Shown: positions 1 to 10,547 of the stretch, piece after piece
Layout: each line of letters begins with the position of its first letter
How positions within the stretch are numbered: position 1 is the first letter of the stretch
NCBI GenBank assembly: GCA_027604505.1
Contig: JADIIX010000211.1
Span: forward strand, 912-28,273
Source of the DNA: Gonapodya sp. JEL0774
Lineage: Eukaryota; Monoblepharomycota; Monoblepharidomycetes; Monoblepharidales; Gonapodyaceae
DNA length: 27,362 bases
Direction: 5' to 3'
The notes under the pieces: model-generated
The model's database searches: none
Told to the model about the DNA's origin: nothing
The model's input: only the letters and a program-made list of their open reading frames with translations
Position numbers and translations under genes: made by a program

Positions 1-42
1 AACCTTGATTCGGTTGATGGAGCAATTGTGTCCCGCGCATAG

Positions 43-919
43 GGTCCCACAGCTGCTGGGACGGTCAGTGCAAAACTTAGACAAGCAAAATTGCAAGAAG
101 GGTGGGGATTCTTTTGCCGGTGCAAATCTTGCGAGCCTGATAGGTGAGGGTCACACCATCAGTCAAGTGTTTCTCAAGACGTCGTTGCTGTTATTGTGTC
201 CCATAACAAGACGGTTTCGCTTCATTCACAGCTCCTTTGTTAAACATCGACCAAATCCGCGCAGTGCTTTCAAGTGCGCGGAATTCTCGCGGCGACATTG
301 CGAATACCCTGTAAAAGAAAGCGAGCAAATCTGTCCGGAATGTGGAGCTTTTCAAGATGTTGGTTCTAGGCAGAAGGCCCTTTCACTAGTGCTTTCAAAG
401 ACAGGACCCGATGCCCCCTTGTCCTCCCTCGTTCACGCACACTCAGTTCTATCATCAATACTGCACCCCGCGAATCTTTCCCTGGCAAGACTCTCAGACC
501 GTATTGCCCGAGCGCATGCTAGTCAAGATCAGATGTTGCTCGCATGGCCATACACATGGAATGCTGCTTGGGCGGTGGGTGAGGTGCATGGAATGGACAG
601 TCCCGAAAGATGTAGGGAGCTGGTAAAAGCTTGCAGCATTGCGCTTGCAGTTGCAGTAACTGGAAAGGGACATTCTTCTTCAGGGGTGCAAGGTTGGAAA
701 GTGCAACCTTTGAAAGAAGTTTCTATTCCAGGCCCTCCACAGGTCACTCGATCATTTGTGAAAGACTTGGTGGAGGAAACAATGCATCTCTTGGACAGTT
801 GCTTCGGCGTGACAGTGTCTGCAGTACAATCTAAACTGAATCGCGGTGAGCCATTGACCGTGGAGGAGGAGGATGCGAACGAGTTGAGAAGGATGTGGAC
901 AATTGTCTCTCAAAATTAG
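43..919 (+). CDS. SMYD4-like SET/MYND/TPR protein, C-terminal part (5' end outside window)
   Basis: Two exons are visible, 43-143 and 232-919, with intron 144-231 (GTGAGG donor, CACAG acceptor, 88 nt); position 43 follows a TAG acceptor, so the gene continues left of the window. The first exon reads GPTAAG...RQAKLQEGWGFFCRCKSCE, which is the end of a SET domain plus the post-SET cysteine cluster (F-C-x-C-x-x-C) of the SMYD family. The second exon carries AFKC followed by a CEYP...ICPECG segment, like the extra zinc-ribbon found after the SET domain in SMYD4, then an alpha-helical TPR-like tail with ILHPANLSLARLSD. Known role of the family: protein lysine methylation or, for SMYD4, chaperone-type binding; substrate cannot be read from the sequence. 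It converges on the beta-lactamase-family gene, with 136 bp between stop codons. The unspliced frame is open across the intron as well, so the intron rests on the motif it restores. Confidence 0.75.
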
Positions 920-1055
920 GGATCGATATCATGCATTTCCAACCTAGCGTCTGCTACATGTAGTGGAAGTTCTTTCAGCGGAGCTCATACTGTATTTAAA
1001 CGTCCGTAGATCGCAGTGGGAAGAATATAAATGAGTATTCAATGTCGGATGCCCT

Positions 1056-2784
1056 TCAAAGTTTACCCTTGGCGCCTTTCCTTTGGGCTTCCACACACTG
1101 AACAAACGCAAGAACCAGATCAGCACCCCGAGTGTCCGCCCCACGACTAGCCTGTAGCAAATTCATAACGTAGGAGCTCGCAGCCCGATTTTTCACATCG
1201 AATTGCCTGTGAACAAGATGTCGGTAAGAAAAGTTTGGCATGGACGTAACATGGAAAACGTACATATGGCTACCACCGTAACCAAACCACCCGGTCCATT
1301 CCCAGCCAGGTCCCTTCATGTACTCGCTAGGATGCTCTGTAGGTACAAGGAACTGAGAAATTTGAATGATGATTACGTCAGCAAGCATTTACCGTTTGCA
1401 TCAAATGCAAAATAATACGAACTCCTTCGGGACTGCGAACCCACGATGTTCCACCAACACACGTTCTGGGAACCATGTCGAGGTGCACATCCTTCAAACC
1501 AGTTCCACGCAGCTCGAGGGCGACCGAATCATGCAATGTGGATTCATCGATAAGAGTAACACCGTCCAGCGTTCCTCCCATCGAACACTTAAAAAACGAC
1601 AAAAATTCAACTCGTGGAGAGAGAGAGGCATCAAACTGGTCCCGCACAAGACCTTGCGCTCACCAGTGCTGCCAGGCGTGCGAGCGATTGGGCATTGGAG
1701 ACCGTATGCCCTGCGGGGCTTTCTCCCATTCGTAGCTTTTTATCGTTCGGAGGGACACCCGTGCTGGTTTTACCGATATTGCGGGAAACATGGTTCGGAG
1801 GGGGGATGTTCTCGGCTGGAATTAGAGTGCGATAAGCACGAATCTTGCAGTGTAGCTTTAGCATAATGGCTCACTGAGGAACTTGTACAAGCCCGGACTG
1901 GTTACCACTGGAGAATAGCGATCCTCAAGCGCAGGGTTGCTGGTGTCGAATCCACAGTACACCTCGACGCCCAACTGCTTGTTGACATCCTCCTTCATGA
2001 ACTGCCCGTGAGACTTTCCAAGCCGTCGGCGGACAATCTCATTCAAGTACCATCCCTGCGTTATGGAGTGATACAGTTTGTGGTATTCGCCGTGGAAATT
2101 GTGAGGCTGAGTTGCAATCTTTCTGGCGAGTCGGTCCAAGTCGAGGATGTCGTCCACTGTCGGATTATGTTCCTTGTCAAGCCACGCTACTCCAGCACTA
2201 TGCTGGCAAAGATCTTTGATCTGTACGAAAGTAGCGTATTGAAAAACCGGAATTCGTCCCACTGTTGAGATAAAGACGACCGGCAATAGTGCATACCATC
2301 ACATGTTCCTTGCCACCAGCAGCAAACTCGGGCCAGTACTGGCACACCAAATCGTCGTATCGAATCAATCCCTTAGAAACCAAATGAGCGATCGTAACTC
2401 CCAGCTGTGACAGGTAGTTGTATGAGCACACACGATGAGGGTGTAACAAGGGTCGCAGGACCTCGACATGACTACTGACCACTGCTTTTCCACTCGAGAA
2501 GACCGTGGTAAGTGTCTTATCGCCGAATGGTTTTGTTTTCGCTTTGTCCGCCCACCCGCCAATGAGGTTTACAACACATTTACCGTCCAGCTAAAGATTC
2601 CAGGAAGAGAAGGCGTCAGGGTCTCCTGGTCAATCGGAGATACGCGTATGCAACTCACATAGGCCACGTAAGAGCTTCCAAGTTCCAATCCCTTCTCGAA
2701 ATTTGCCTTGAAGACTTTCTCCACCTTCTCGAATCCCGGGGCGACGAAGCCACCGAATGGAATCGGCTTGGACGAGGAGGACAT
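1056..2784 (-). CDS. Serine beta-lactamase-family hydrolase (beta-lactamase-related/esterase type), 8 exons
   Basis: Exons (minus strand order): 2784-2659, 2590-2480, 2404-2297, 2220-1875, 1815-1664, 1587-1423, 1352-1264, 1206-1056; 415 residues, all phases consistent. It matches the eukaryotic and bacterial serine beta-lactamase-related family (LACTB- and EstB-like penicillin-binding-protein fold). Visible motifs: SxxK in VFSSGKAV (about residues 74-77), YxN in GWYLNEI (about 173-175) and a C-terminal GYGGSH segment in place of HTG/KTG. Other family blocks are LIGGWADKAKTKPFGDKTL, GLIRYDDLVCQYWPEFA and GHTVSNAQSLARLAAL. The family cleaves esters or amides through an acyl-serine; the substrate here is unknown. 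No signal peptide, so probably cytosolic. Exon 6/7 junction is the least certain: a GTTCGT donor gives a 70 nt intron, while a GTAAAT donor would give only 40 nt. The intron before exon 6 ends in AAG. A fragment of its 5' end recurs at 5612-5780. Confidence 0.9.
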
Positions 2785-3319
2785 TTCTTATAACCGAACT
2801 TCGAAACAACTGGATGGAGGAACGGCTCCCGACAGTGTATCACAGTGGATAAAATAAATATGCAATCTCCGCTTCGATTCCGACCAAGCCGACAAATTTG
2901 CCGTTCCCTGGCCAGTCTCCCACACAACCCCACACTTTTGGAGCCCAGCTCTTTCGAATAAACTCTATGGTTATGTAACTCAAGTCCAGAAGAACATTCA
3001 GCGTGCAGTTTACATAATCTCGAATGCAAACAGTGCCGGTCTTGATGACTTGAGAGCAAACGACGGAAGTCTTTCCCACACTACCGAGCCACACGACTGC
3101 TCTCACGTCGCAGGCGTGTCTGGTCACATGCCAATGAATGCTGCCAAAGGACCTTATATTTCTCCAGTTACAATGAAAACAGACAGAACAAGATAGAATG
3201 CAATTCCAATGAAATTATGAAAAGGTCGCAACAGCTTTCCCTCATCTAAGTCAAGTATCCAACACTGCAAACTCAGAGACCCCACAGCAACCCGTTCACA
3301 ATGCAAAAAGTCACCCGCT
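2785..3319. other. Intergenic: promoter side of the beta-lactamase gene and 3' flank of the membrane-protein gene
   Basis: No supported gene. The first about 100 bp next to 2784 are shared with the duplicated fragment near 5.7 kb, so they hold the 5' untranslated region or core promoter of the hydrolase gene. A minus-strand open frame here contains a VGKTS string, but it does not form a true Walker A and is not counted. Confidence 0.5.
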
Positions 3320-4479
3320 TCATACCACCCTCTTCACACCCCCAAACAGCGCCTTCTCCACAAAACGATTCCACTTTGGTGTGGCGTTGTGTGTTCGTTT
3401 GCAGAGATTGAAGACGTAACGATGTTCCTCGGCTCTGAGTGAGTCGCACTCATCCGGGGTCAGGGCAATGGTGATCCAAGAGACTGGTGGGACACGAAGA
3501 GTGAGCAGACACATGGAATTAGGAACCAGGAATACCGTTGTGGAAGTAAGGGGGGTGGGCGACATATGATGAGTCCATGGAGAGCCATAAACCCTCCTGA
3601 GCTCACTCACCAAAATACATGACGTGAGACTCCCCATAGTGCCGGACAAGTACTGAAGTAGCTGTCGTAAAGTACATTCCGTGGGGCTCCATCACTTGTG
3701 TGTTGAACTCTTCTTGGAGCTTCGCGAGAGCTTTTTGTTGGTGTATGAGCTAAGCAGCGAGTTGGCAAGGAGGGTTTCAGGGCGAAAGTATCCTGGGTCC
3801 AAGAAAGATAAGCCACCCGTACCTTGTGTCGCCAGTAGGCTATTCCGACGACAGAAACCACGGCTAACACTGTGGAGGAAGGACGAAAGTGGGTAATGAG
3901 AACACATCATCCATATCACAATCACATCAATCAAGCCACTAACCGCTTGTAACGACTGAAAGGGAGTCCTCTTTCATGATCTCTTGAAATTTGGTCATCC
4001 ACTCTTCCCTGCGAACAGTGGATCGTTTGGTTGGGGAAGAAGCGCACCTCGTGTTACTTCGTAACACGCACCATGTTTCCCGTTTCACACCTTTGGCGGC
4101 AACCTCTCTGGGAGGATTCGCAATCACAGCATGCGCCAATGCCTGTCGTTCTCCGAGGAATTTGCTCCCAAAGACATCAAGTATCAAACGGCCTTCGGTT
4201 GATGCCGGGCGGGGGAAACAGCTAGAGGACCGGCGAAAATTTAGATTCGGAACAAAGCCAGCACACGTGACCCAGGGTCTAAACTCACGCTCCCGCTGAG
4301 GAACCGTCGCCGGGTAACACGGTGTTTGGTTTGCCTTCAGCTTTGTATGGGGGTATGAGATTTTGAGAGGAAAGCGATGCTCCATCCCCGAGAGTATCGA
4401 TCCATGCTTCCTCGTACGATGGAGGTGCGTCGGTGCTTTTCGAGGATTTGCGCTTCTTCAGTTCGTAATCCATTGGCAT
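3320..4479 (-). CDS. Unknown single-pass membrane protein with N-terminal PPxY motif, 6 exons
   Basis: Exons: 4479-4289, 4221-4072, 4008-3944, 3869-3823, 3749-3611, 3483-3320; 251 residues with all phases consistent. I do not recognise the family. The N-terminus is basic and polar with the motif DAPPSYEEAW, a PPxY that typically binds WW domains (for example NEDD4/Rsp5 ubiquitin ligases). The middle has FGSKFLGERQALAHAVIAN and EEWMTKFQEIMKEDSL, then one strongly hydrophobic stretch SVLAVVSVVGIAYW followed by a basic WRHK stop-transfer, then a short helical region QQKALAKLQEEFNTQ and a C-terminal part rich in charged residues. The likely topology is cytosolic N-terminus and one membrane span, but orientation is inferred. 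The 63 nt intron 4071-4009 is a multiple of three and stop-free, so it could be retained coding sequence; removing it gives the more natural peptide RETW-EEWM. Intron 3610-3484 is long (127 nt). The first ATG in frame was used as start. Confidence 0.7.
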
Positions 4480-4863
4480 TGCTTGAAATGGGAGCGAGGT
4501 GAACGATGAAGTACGAGTTCCAGAGGAGAGCGGAGAGTGTTCTGATTCAGCAGTGGAGTTGAATGTTCTTGTTGCGTGTTCAGAGGTGAGAACATCGTGG
4601 GTTTCCCTGCGCTTTTATCCAGTTTGTGGTTTCGGGGTTTTGGGTTTTGTGCGCTCACCTCCGCGGGACCTCAGCTCCCACTCCGCGCCGGCTGTGGCCT
4701 CATTGGCAGCCCCACTGTACGGTACCACGACTTTCTTCTCACTTTACCCGAACCACTGTACCTTCTTCCCACATTGGCCTTCCAAGTCTCCTGTCACGCT
4801 TTACCCTCGGTGACCGGTCATCATTTAATCTTACTCATGAAGTCTCTTCTCGAGGAAGACTGA
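4480..4863. other. Intergenic, no supported gene
   Basis: Lies upstream of the membrane-protein gene, so it should include that gene's promoter. Several short open frames exist on both strands but they shadow one another, and none has a recognisable motif or a splice-consistent continuation. Confidence 0.4.
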
Positions 4864-5560
4864 ATGCTTATCCATCTTATCTATCGAATGTTGCATCTTG
4901 TCGATGACATTATTGGCTCTAAGATCTTGTGGAAATCGTGGATTGATGCCCTGAAGGGTGTCTGCGAGACGAATGCACGACGACGATATGAAGAACACAA
5001 TGCACAACGAGCGGTAGAGGAAGGACTGAAAACTATCCAACAACTTCTCATTGGCAGGAATGACGACGTGTGTAGAATGATTTCTCGGAAAGAAGGATGT
5101 AAACAGGGACAAAAGTCGTCGTCGGGATTGTTTCACATGAAAAGTCTGGAACGACTAGCCGAGATAGAGCACCAGAATGGGAATCACGCTTTCTGTGATG
5201 CTCTCTGGGAAAAAGCACTGGATCTCTTTACTCAAGCTCTCTTATCTGCTCCCAACGAATCGTCAACTCATGCGCTGGCATTGTCGCACAGTGCTGTGGT
5301 ACTCCTAACTAGGGCTTGGCATGCGGAGCGAATGCCTTCGGGACATCGAACGAGTGTTGGCCTTGCCACAAACAGCACGTGGGCCCGTCCTAAGGGCGAA
5401 AACTTCTAACGCGTGTGGCCAACTGTCTGCCCATGGACGTCTCGGTGAAATCGTCCGCCTCCCAGAATCGCCGAGGCAAAGAGCTCAATCAGTCTCTGTG
5501 AACAATCGTAGGGACTCAAGGGCGCGAATGTCTGATTGTAATAAGAATATAATCGCCCTA
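4864..5560 (+). pseudogene. SMYD4-like N-terminal TPR fragment, frameshifted and truncated
   Basis: The plus strand encodes a TPR block typical of the N-terminus of SMYD4-like proteins: a GN..F motif, then ALDLFTQALLSAP, then HALALSHSAVVLL. The expected next TPR part, ECLRDIERVLALP, follows directly but in the +1 frame, starting near 5321. The simplest reading is one extra base in the AGGG run around 5311-5314. After about 5460 similarity to the family fades, no SET or MYND domain follows, and the sequence runs into the duplicated hydrolase fragment at 5612. I therefore call it a relic rather than a working gene. The start is uncertain; 4864 is only the first ATG of the open frame. The intact relative may be the gene whose C-terminus lies at 43-919, but the two do not overlap in this window, so that cannot be tested here. 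Confidence 0.6.
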
Positions 5561-5611
5561 ATGAATGGAATTGCTAGCGATCAACGAACCGGACAGAGAC
5601 TGGGAACAACA

Positions 5612-5780
5612 TTCTCTCCACCGTCTCGAATCCCGGGGCAATAAAGCCACCGAATGGAATCGGTTTGGACGAGGAGGACATTTCTTATATCAGAACTTCG
5701 AAACAGCTGGATGGAGGAACGGCTCGCGACGGTGACCGCAATGAACAAATAATGCAATCTGTACTTCGCTGAATCGACTA
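5612..5780 (-). pseudogene. Truncated duplicate of the 5' end of the 1056-2784 beta-lactamase-family gene
   Basis: About 165 bp here align with 2715-2885, at an offset of about 2897 bases over the coding part and with small gaps beyond. The copy keeps the ATG (5681) and encodes MSSSSKPIPFGGFIAPGFE, differing from the intact gene by Val-to-Ile, then diverges after about 24 codons where the intact gene would continue with KVFKANFEKG. The upstream untranslated side is also shared (GGATGGAGGAACGGCTC on the plus strand). No downstream exon is present, so this is a dead fragment that carries at most the start codon and proximal promoter. Confidence 0.85.
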
Positions 5781-6061
5781 CCTCGCCTGACAAAAAGAGA
5801 GGTCCTGGGTCTTATTTCTGTATGGGAACAACGTTATTGTCCGGAGTGAGCACGCAAGGATCATGGTCCCGGTGGGAGAATGAACGTGAAAGTGGGAATA
5901 AACAGAATGTAATTGCGAGAGTGCGTGCGAATATCAAAAAAAAAGTATCATTGAATAGAACCTCCACTGAACCCGCCGCCCAGTTCGCATCAAAAATTGC
6001 AAGAATTGGGGTCGCTTCTCTGGCTCGACCTGAATATGTACAAACAACCACAGCCTCTATC

Positions 6062-9000
6062 TTATTTCTTCTTTCGCACAGTCTTACGAGAGGTCGCGCT
6101 TGACAATGTGTGTTGCACTTTGCGTGGAAGGGATTCCGCAGTTTGTTCGCGCTTCTCCTGTTCTCGCTTGGCGATCTGGCGGTTGATGAAGACAGAGGGA
6201 GGTGAACTTCGTGATGATCTTCAGAGCAATAAAATAAACTATTCCCTCACCTCCCGTGCCGACTTGGCCTTGAGCTCTTCCCTGGTCAGTGGTCTCTCAC
6301 CTTCACCGTCCCCATCCGAATCCCTCTCATCGCTGGGTGGTACAACATTGGAAGAGATAGACGTCACGCAAAATGTTCGCAAATCAATCCAATGTCACTC
6401 ACGTCTGCGGGACTTCCACCACGAGTCCACCGACTGGTGGCGCTGGTCCGACTCCGAGCATCCGATCAGCAGGAGCACCACCGGCGACAACGCCGTCTAC
6501 CGCGGCTACGTTTTCCGCTGCTGGCTTTCTTGTGAGACTTGCCACAAGGAAGTTGAGCAGCAGCAAATCCGTGGTGCGCTTCTCCAAGTAAGCCAATGCA
6601 TGCGACGTGAACCCCGCAGGATCTTGCGGTTTGGTTGGTGTGTCGTGTGGGCGCGGCAGGACCAACAGTGCTGGCGCAATCGCAGGAACGTCTGGAACCT
6701 GGGACAACAAACTGGCCAACTCCGAATCCGTACGTGTTAGTGCGGCCAGAGAACTCGTTTGCTCCTGCGTAACCAAATTTTGCGACGAATGCGATGAAAG
6801 ATATTCTCGGGATCCGTGAACAGACGGAGCCACTGGATCCACGACGTCCACTGAAAACCTGAGTGCCTTGCGGGCAGACTTGACACGCGGCTTGGCTCCA
6901 GCACTGCCTGGCCGAGATGCCGGAGTTCTCCTCCCGCTCTCTTCGGACGATGGTGCTGTTCCCGGTCGAGAGCCCGACGTATCCTGGTGGCCCCTTTCTG
7001 TGGCTTTGTCCCCGTCTGCACGGGAGTTCAGTGCTCCCCCTCCGGTTCCAATTTCTCCCGTGACCTCAGGTAACTCGGGGACCTCAAGCACCCCAACTTC
7101 TTTTCTTGGCTTGTGTGACAAAACACTCTTGATCTCCTTGTGCTTTTCCCTGTGGGTGCGATCACGCCCACCCTGCTGTGTTGTGGTTCCAGATCCTGGG
7201 CCTGCTCCCAACGGCCCCGCACCGACAGCGGCTCCCCCCAATCCAAACACGGATAATATCGGACCGAGTTCTGCAAGCTTTGCAAGCGCGAGCGCAGCAT
7301 GCTCTCGAAGAGAGGAGAGGTCGAGGTGGAACTGGGCGAGCTCGGTCTCGTGGTTGGCACGGCGCATGGTTAAAGTGGAAAGGGCCGTCTGAACGGCAAC
7401 GAAAGCGATGAAGTGTGGGGAGGAAAGCATTTTTTAGACAGAAGGAAGGAATTGAGTTGGACGCCCAGGATATTGCAAACCGACAAAAGCGGTTCGAACG
7501 CATGCGATGGGCGCGAAGCCACGATCGGACCCACCTCCAACTTCTTGACCCTGCCCATAGTCTCCTTTTCGTCCGCGTCGCCTTCTTTTCTGAGCTCGGC
7601 AATCTTTGCTTGCAAGGTTGCGATTTCTTCGTTTGCGACTTCGACTTCGTTGTTGATCTGGGGGGTTGCGGTTGAGAAGACAGGGACAAGCGCAACACTT
7701 AAGGCACAGAAGAATCCTACTTTAACACGCTCAATAATCTTCTCACCTCGGTCACGAAATTGAACAGACTGAAATTCTCCCCTTCCAGCCCAGCCACCCT
7801 CTTCACCACCCTCTCCACCTGCGCCGTGGTTGGCACGCCTTCCACAACCATTCCCACCACCTCGCCCACTTCCTTCCACACATCCTGATAATAAGACAAA
7901 AGCGCAGACGGGGCCATGACCGCTGTATTCGCGCCCCAAGTGCGCGACATGGCAGCGGCACGTGACGGTGAGTCGGGAGACGATGCCAGAGCGGCCGAGG
8001 CCGAGTCGACGAGGAGGGAAGAGACGGGACTTGCGGATTTGAGACCTGCAGCAGATTCGCCCGACATGCCGGGCTGTCCCTGGGGGGATGTTCCAGACTC
8101 GGCACCGCGCAGTTTCCTTCTGGCCGCAACCGCAGACCTGGTACTCGCCGCGTGAGATCTGGCGGTGCGAGCAGACCTAGCTTCTCCGGTTTTGGCAGCC
8201 ATGAATTCTTTGAGTTTGCGGTCTTGTTCGAGGATGCGGTCGAGTTCTTTGATTTCCGAGAGGTATGCTTGGTGCTCCTTGTCGGATTTTTCCTTGAGGG
8301 CCGCGAGCTTGGATTGGGAGTCGTCCCTATTATGGAGTGCAGAGTGGGGTGGGGTCGGTGATGTGGATGACAATAGGGTGTGGATTGAGGTCGAGAGAAG
8401 GACTTTTGTAGTGCTCACTCCCGCCCAACGACCTGGAACCCACCTCGCCTCATACGCCACGCCACTCTCCTCCACCACCTCCGCCATTCTCCTCTTGCAC
8501 CCCATGACCTCTCTCTCGACCCGTCCCGCTACTCTGTCAAACATGCCTCGCTCGAACCTGAGGGCGGACACCGTGTCCCGTAGGTGGCGGAGACGGAGTA
8601 ACGAGGTGTTGTACTTTTGAAGCGCTTGGTCGAGCCGAGATTCGAGGGAAAGTATCTGCTTCGGGGAGGGTGCGGGAAGGGATGTCGCCATGTTGGTGTT
8701 GTTGGGGATGGAGGTGTGAGGACGAGCTGGGAGAGACGGGGTGGTTGGGGATGGGGATGACGATGGATGTGAGGTCGAGTCAGTGATGGTTGGGTTGGTG
8801 TTCGGTCCAGAGGGGGATCCGGGAGTCCCCAAGGAGCCGGGCAAGGTCTTGTGACTGGAGGCGGGTGCAGATCGGGCGGGGCGGCGTGCGCGGTCGAGGG
8901 AAGCGATTTGTGAAGAAAGAGTTCCTAGGTGTGAGTGAAGACTGCGAAGTTTGGTGGAGAGGGCCTCTGTAGGTGTGAATGGGGATGGGGAGGGGAGGAT

Positions 9001-10025
9001 GTTCAGAGTTTGAGAGGGAATCCAGGACGGCCGTGGCGAGGCGCAACCCGGTACCGCGCTGCACACTCCCGTGTCTTCTAGAGCGCTTCTCGCTCTACTT
9101 CAGATCACACCACAGTAGGCCACGGTGGTCATCCATTTCTGGTCCGCGTATCGATTCGCATTCCCAGTGGGTCAACCGGTTCCTCAACACACTCGACACC
9201 ACACCACAGAGAAACCCCGTTTCCATTCGTTTTCTGATCACTAAAATAATCTCGAATCTTTCGAGCAAACCCACCTTCGGCCTCCCTCAACTCCTCCATC
9301 CTCCTTGCCTCCGCTCCACCTGCCCCGGATGCGGCATCGCCCGATCTCGCCCTCAAAAGTCTAGCCTCAACGAGCAAGTGTTGATGGTCTCTTCGCAGCG
9401 TCTCGAGAGTTGCCCTTTGCCTTGCGATGACAATGCGAGACTCGTCCGAGTAGGCTCGGCGGTCTCCCTCCATGAGGCGGAATTGACGTTGCAGGTGGGA
9501 GAGCTCGAGTTCAGCTAAGTTGATTCAACGAGTTGGGCGGTGGTCGGTTTATTGGGAGTGGGAGAAAGAAGAGTATGGGTTGGGTATCGCAAGCAACACA
9601 CGGACAAGCCCGTGAAGCGGGGGTTGGATTCTAACTAAGAGTGCATCCCAGTGAGCCACGACCCAAACTAGACGAGTAGTGAGAATGGCTCATTCCGCAA
9701 CTGCTTGGTGCGGCCCATCTGTCTCCTTCGTCCCCCCTTTTGCACTTTTCAGCCTCAATGGCCACCACAACCGCCACACGATTCGAGTCCCGACCCTCCC
9801 ATCTGAATTGCAGCCAGACCTCAGCTCACCGACACCTGGATCCAAGACATCGTTCGTATCTCTCCTTCTTGCTTCGTCAAACTTTGCATGGACCGATCGC
9901 GACCTTGCAGCCTGTCCCGCTATCCCCGTTCCACCGGCGCCCGCGAAAGACTGCGATTCGCGATCGGGTGAGTGTGGGCGAGCGGACCTGGAGCGGGTGA
10001 TCGAAGGGGAGGCGGAGAGAAGCAT
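6062..10025 (-). CDS. Outer dynein arm docking complex subunit, ODA1/DC2 (CCDC114/CCDC63) family, 8 exons
   Basis: Exons: 10025-9830, 9514-9242 (or 9275), 8966-8444, 8326-7747, 7657-7535, 7388-6403, 6332-6251, 6175-6062; about 958 residues. Family signatures in order: AELELSHLQRQFRLMEGDRR and AYSDESRIVIARQR (exon 2), LESRLDQALQKYN and LRFERGMFDRV (exon 3), YEARDDSQSKLAALKEK with KELDR (exon 3/4 junction), then GENFSLFNFVTEINNEVE across exons 4/5, the hallmark of this family. The protein is mostly coiled coil and anchors outer dynein arms to axonemal doublet microtubules, so it acts in the flagellum. It is longer than usual relatives because of Ser/Pro/Ala-rich inserts (in exon 3, late exon 4 and most of the 986 nt exon 6); the C-terminus is basic, ending KTVRKKK. 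The 315 nt first intron is the longest. The exon 2 end is ambiguous: GTGATC and GTGGGT donors are both phase 1. The GTG/TTG upstream of 10025 was not used as start. Confidence 0.92.
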
Positions 10026-10547
10026 CGCGTGGACAGCGGAACGAAAGGAATTCAACGGTACAGCGACGGCGATTGCGCGGACAGAAGATGCTTGGGAGAA
10101 TCACTGAGTCAAAATTGGAGAGTTAGAGTTGAATTGATGTTGAGTTGATCCCCGCCTTGTTGAATTGGTACTCGATTGTGTTCGGGAAAACTTGGTGATT
10201 GCTGCAGTTGCAGCCTCTCCAAACCCTTCGAGCTCCCGCATTCAACGTGTTACTTTGTTAGGATCGTCCGGAAATCTCTTTATCTAAGCATTTGCATTTT
10301 CTCTGTACATTTATCGTTGAAGTCCGGCTCGCCGGCAATGATGTGAGCGCAGACGAAAGAATAACCTCCTTCTCCAATGATTACTCCATATGTTCACCGG
10401 CAACAAAATCGATAAAATGCAATTCAACATCATATTTGCAATTTCGGGACGTTCCGAGTATTGCCAAGGAAGCCATTTCTCTGCCTGACATATCTCTGCC
10501 TGCAAATATCCTCATGTAAAACGAATAGAGTGAGGTATTGATACTCT
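10026..10547. other. Intergenic between GH15 3' end and ODA1 start
   Basis: Holds the 3' flank of the GH15 gene and the promoter side of the ODA1-like gene, both on the minus strand. The 10311-10505 minus frame looks somewhat GH15-like by eye but is not part of it: the true C-terminal exon ends at 10548 with the canonical family C-terminus. Confidence 0.5.

Noticed and set aside
2840-3127. VGKTS string suggesting a P-loop ATPase
   Set aside because: Lacks the GxxxxGK[ST] spacing, and no Walker B or continuing gene is present.
9600-9680. tRNA-like sequence in ODA1 intron 1
   Set aside because: Some A-box/B-box-like strings occur on the minus strand, but no 7 bp acceptor stem or cloverleaf can be drawn.
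10311-10505. Apparent GH15 C-terminal exon in the spacer
   Set aside because: The real terminal exon (10659-10548) carries the canonical [17 protein letters not shown] end and a stop; this frame has only vague resemblance.
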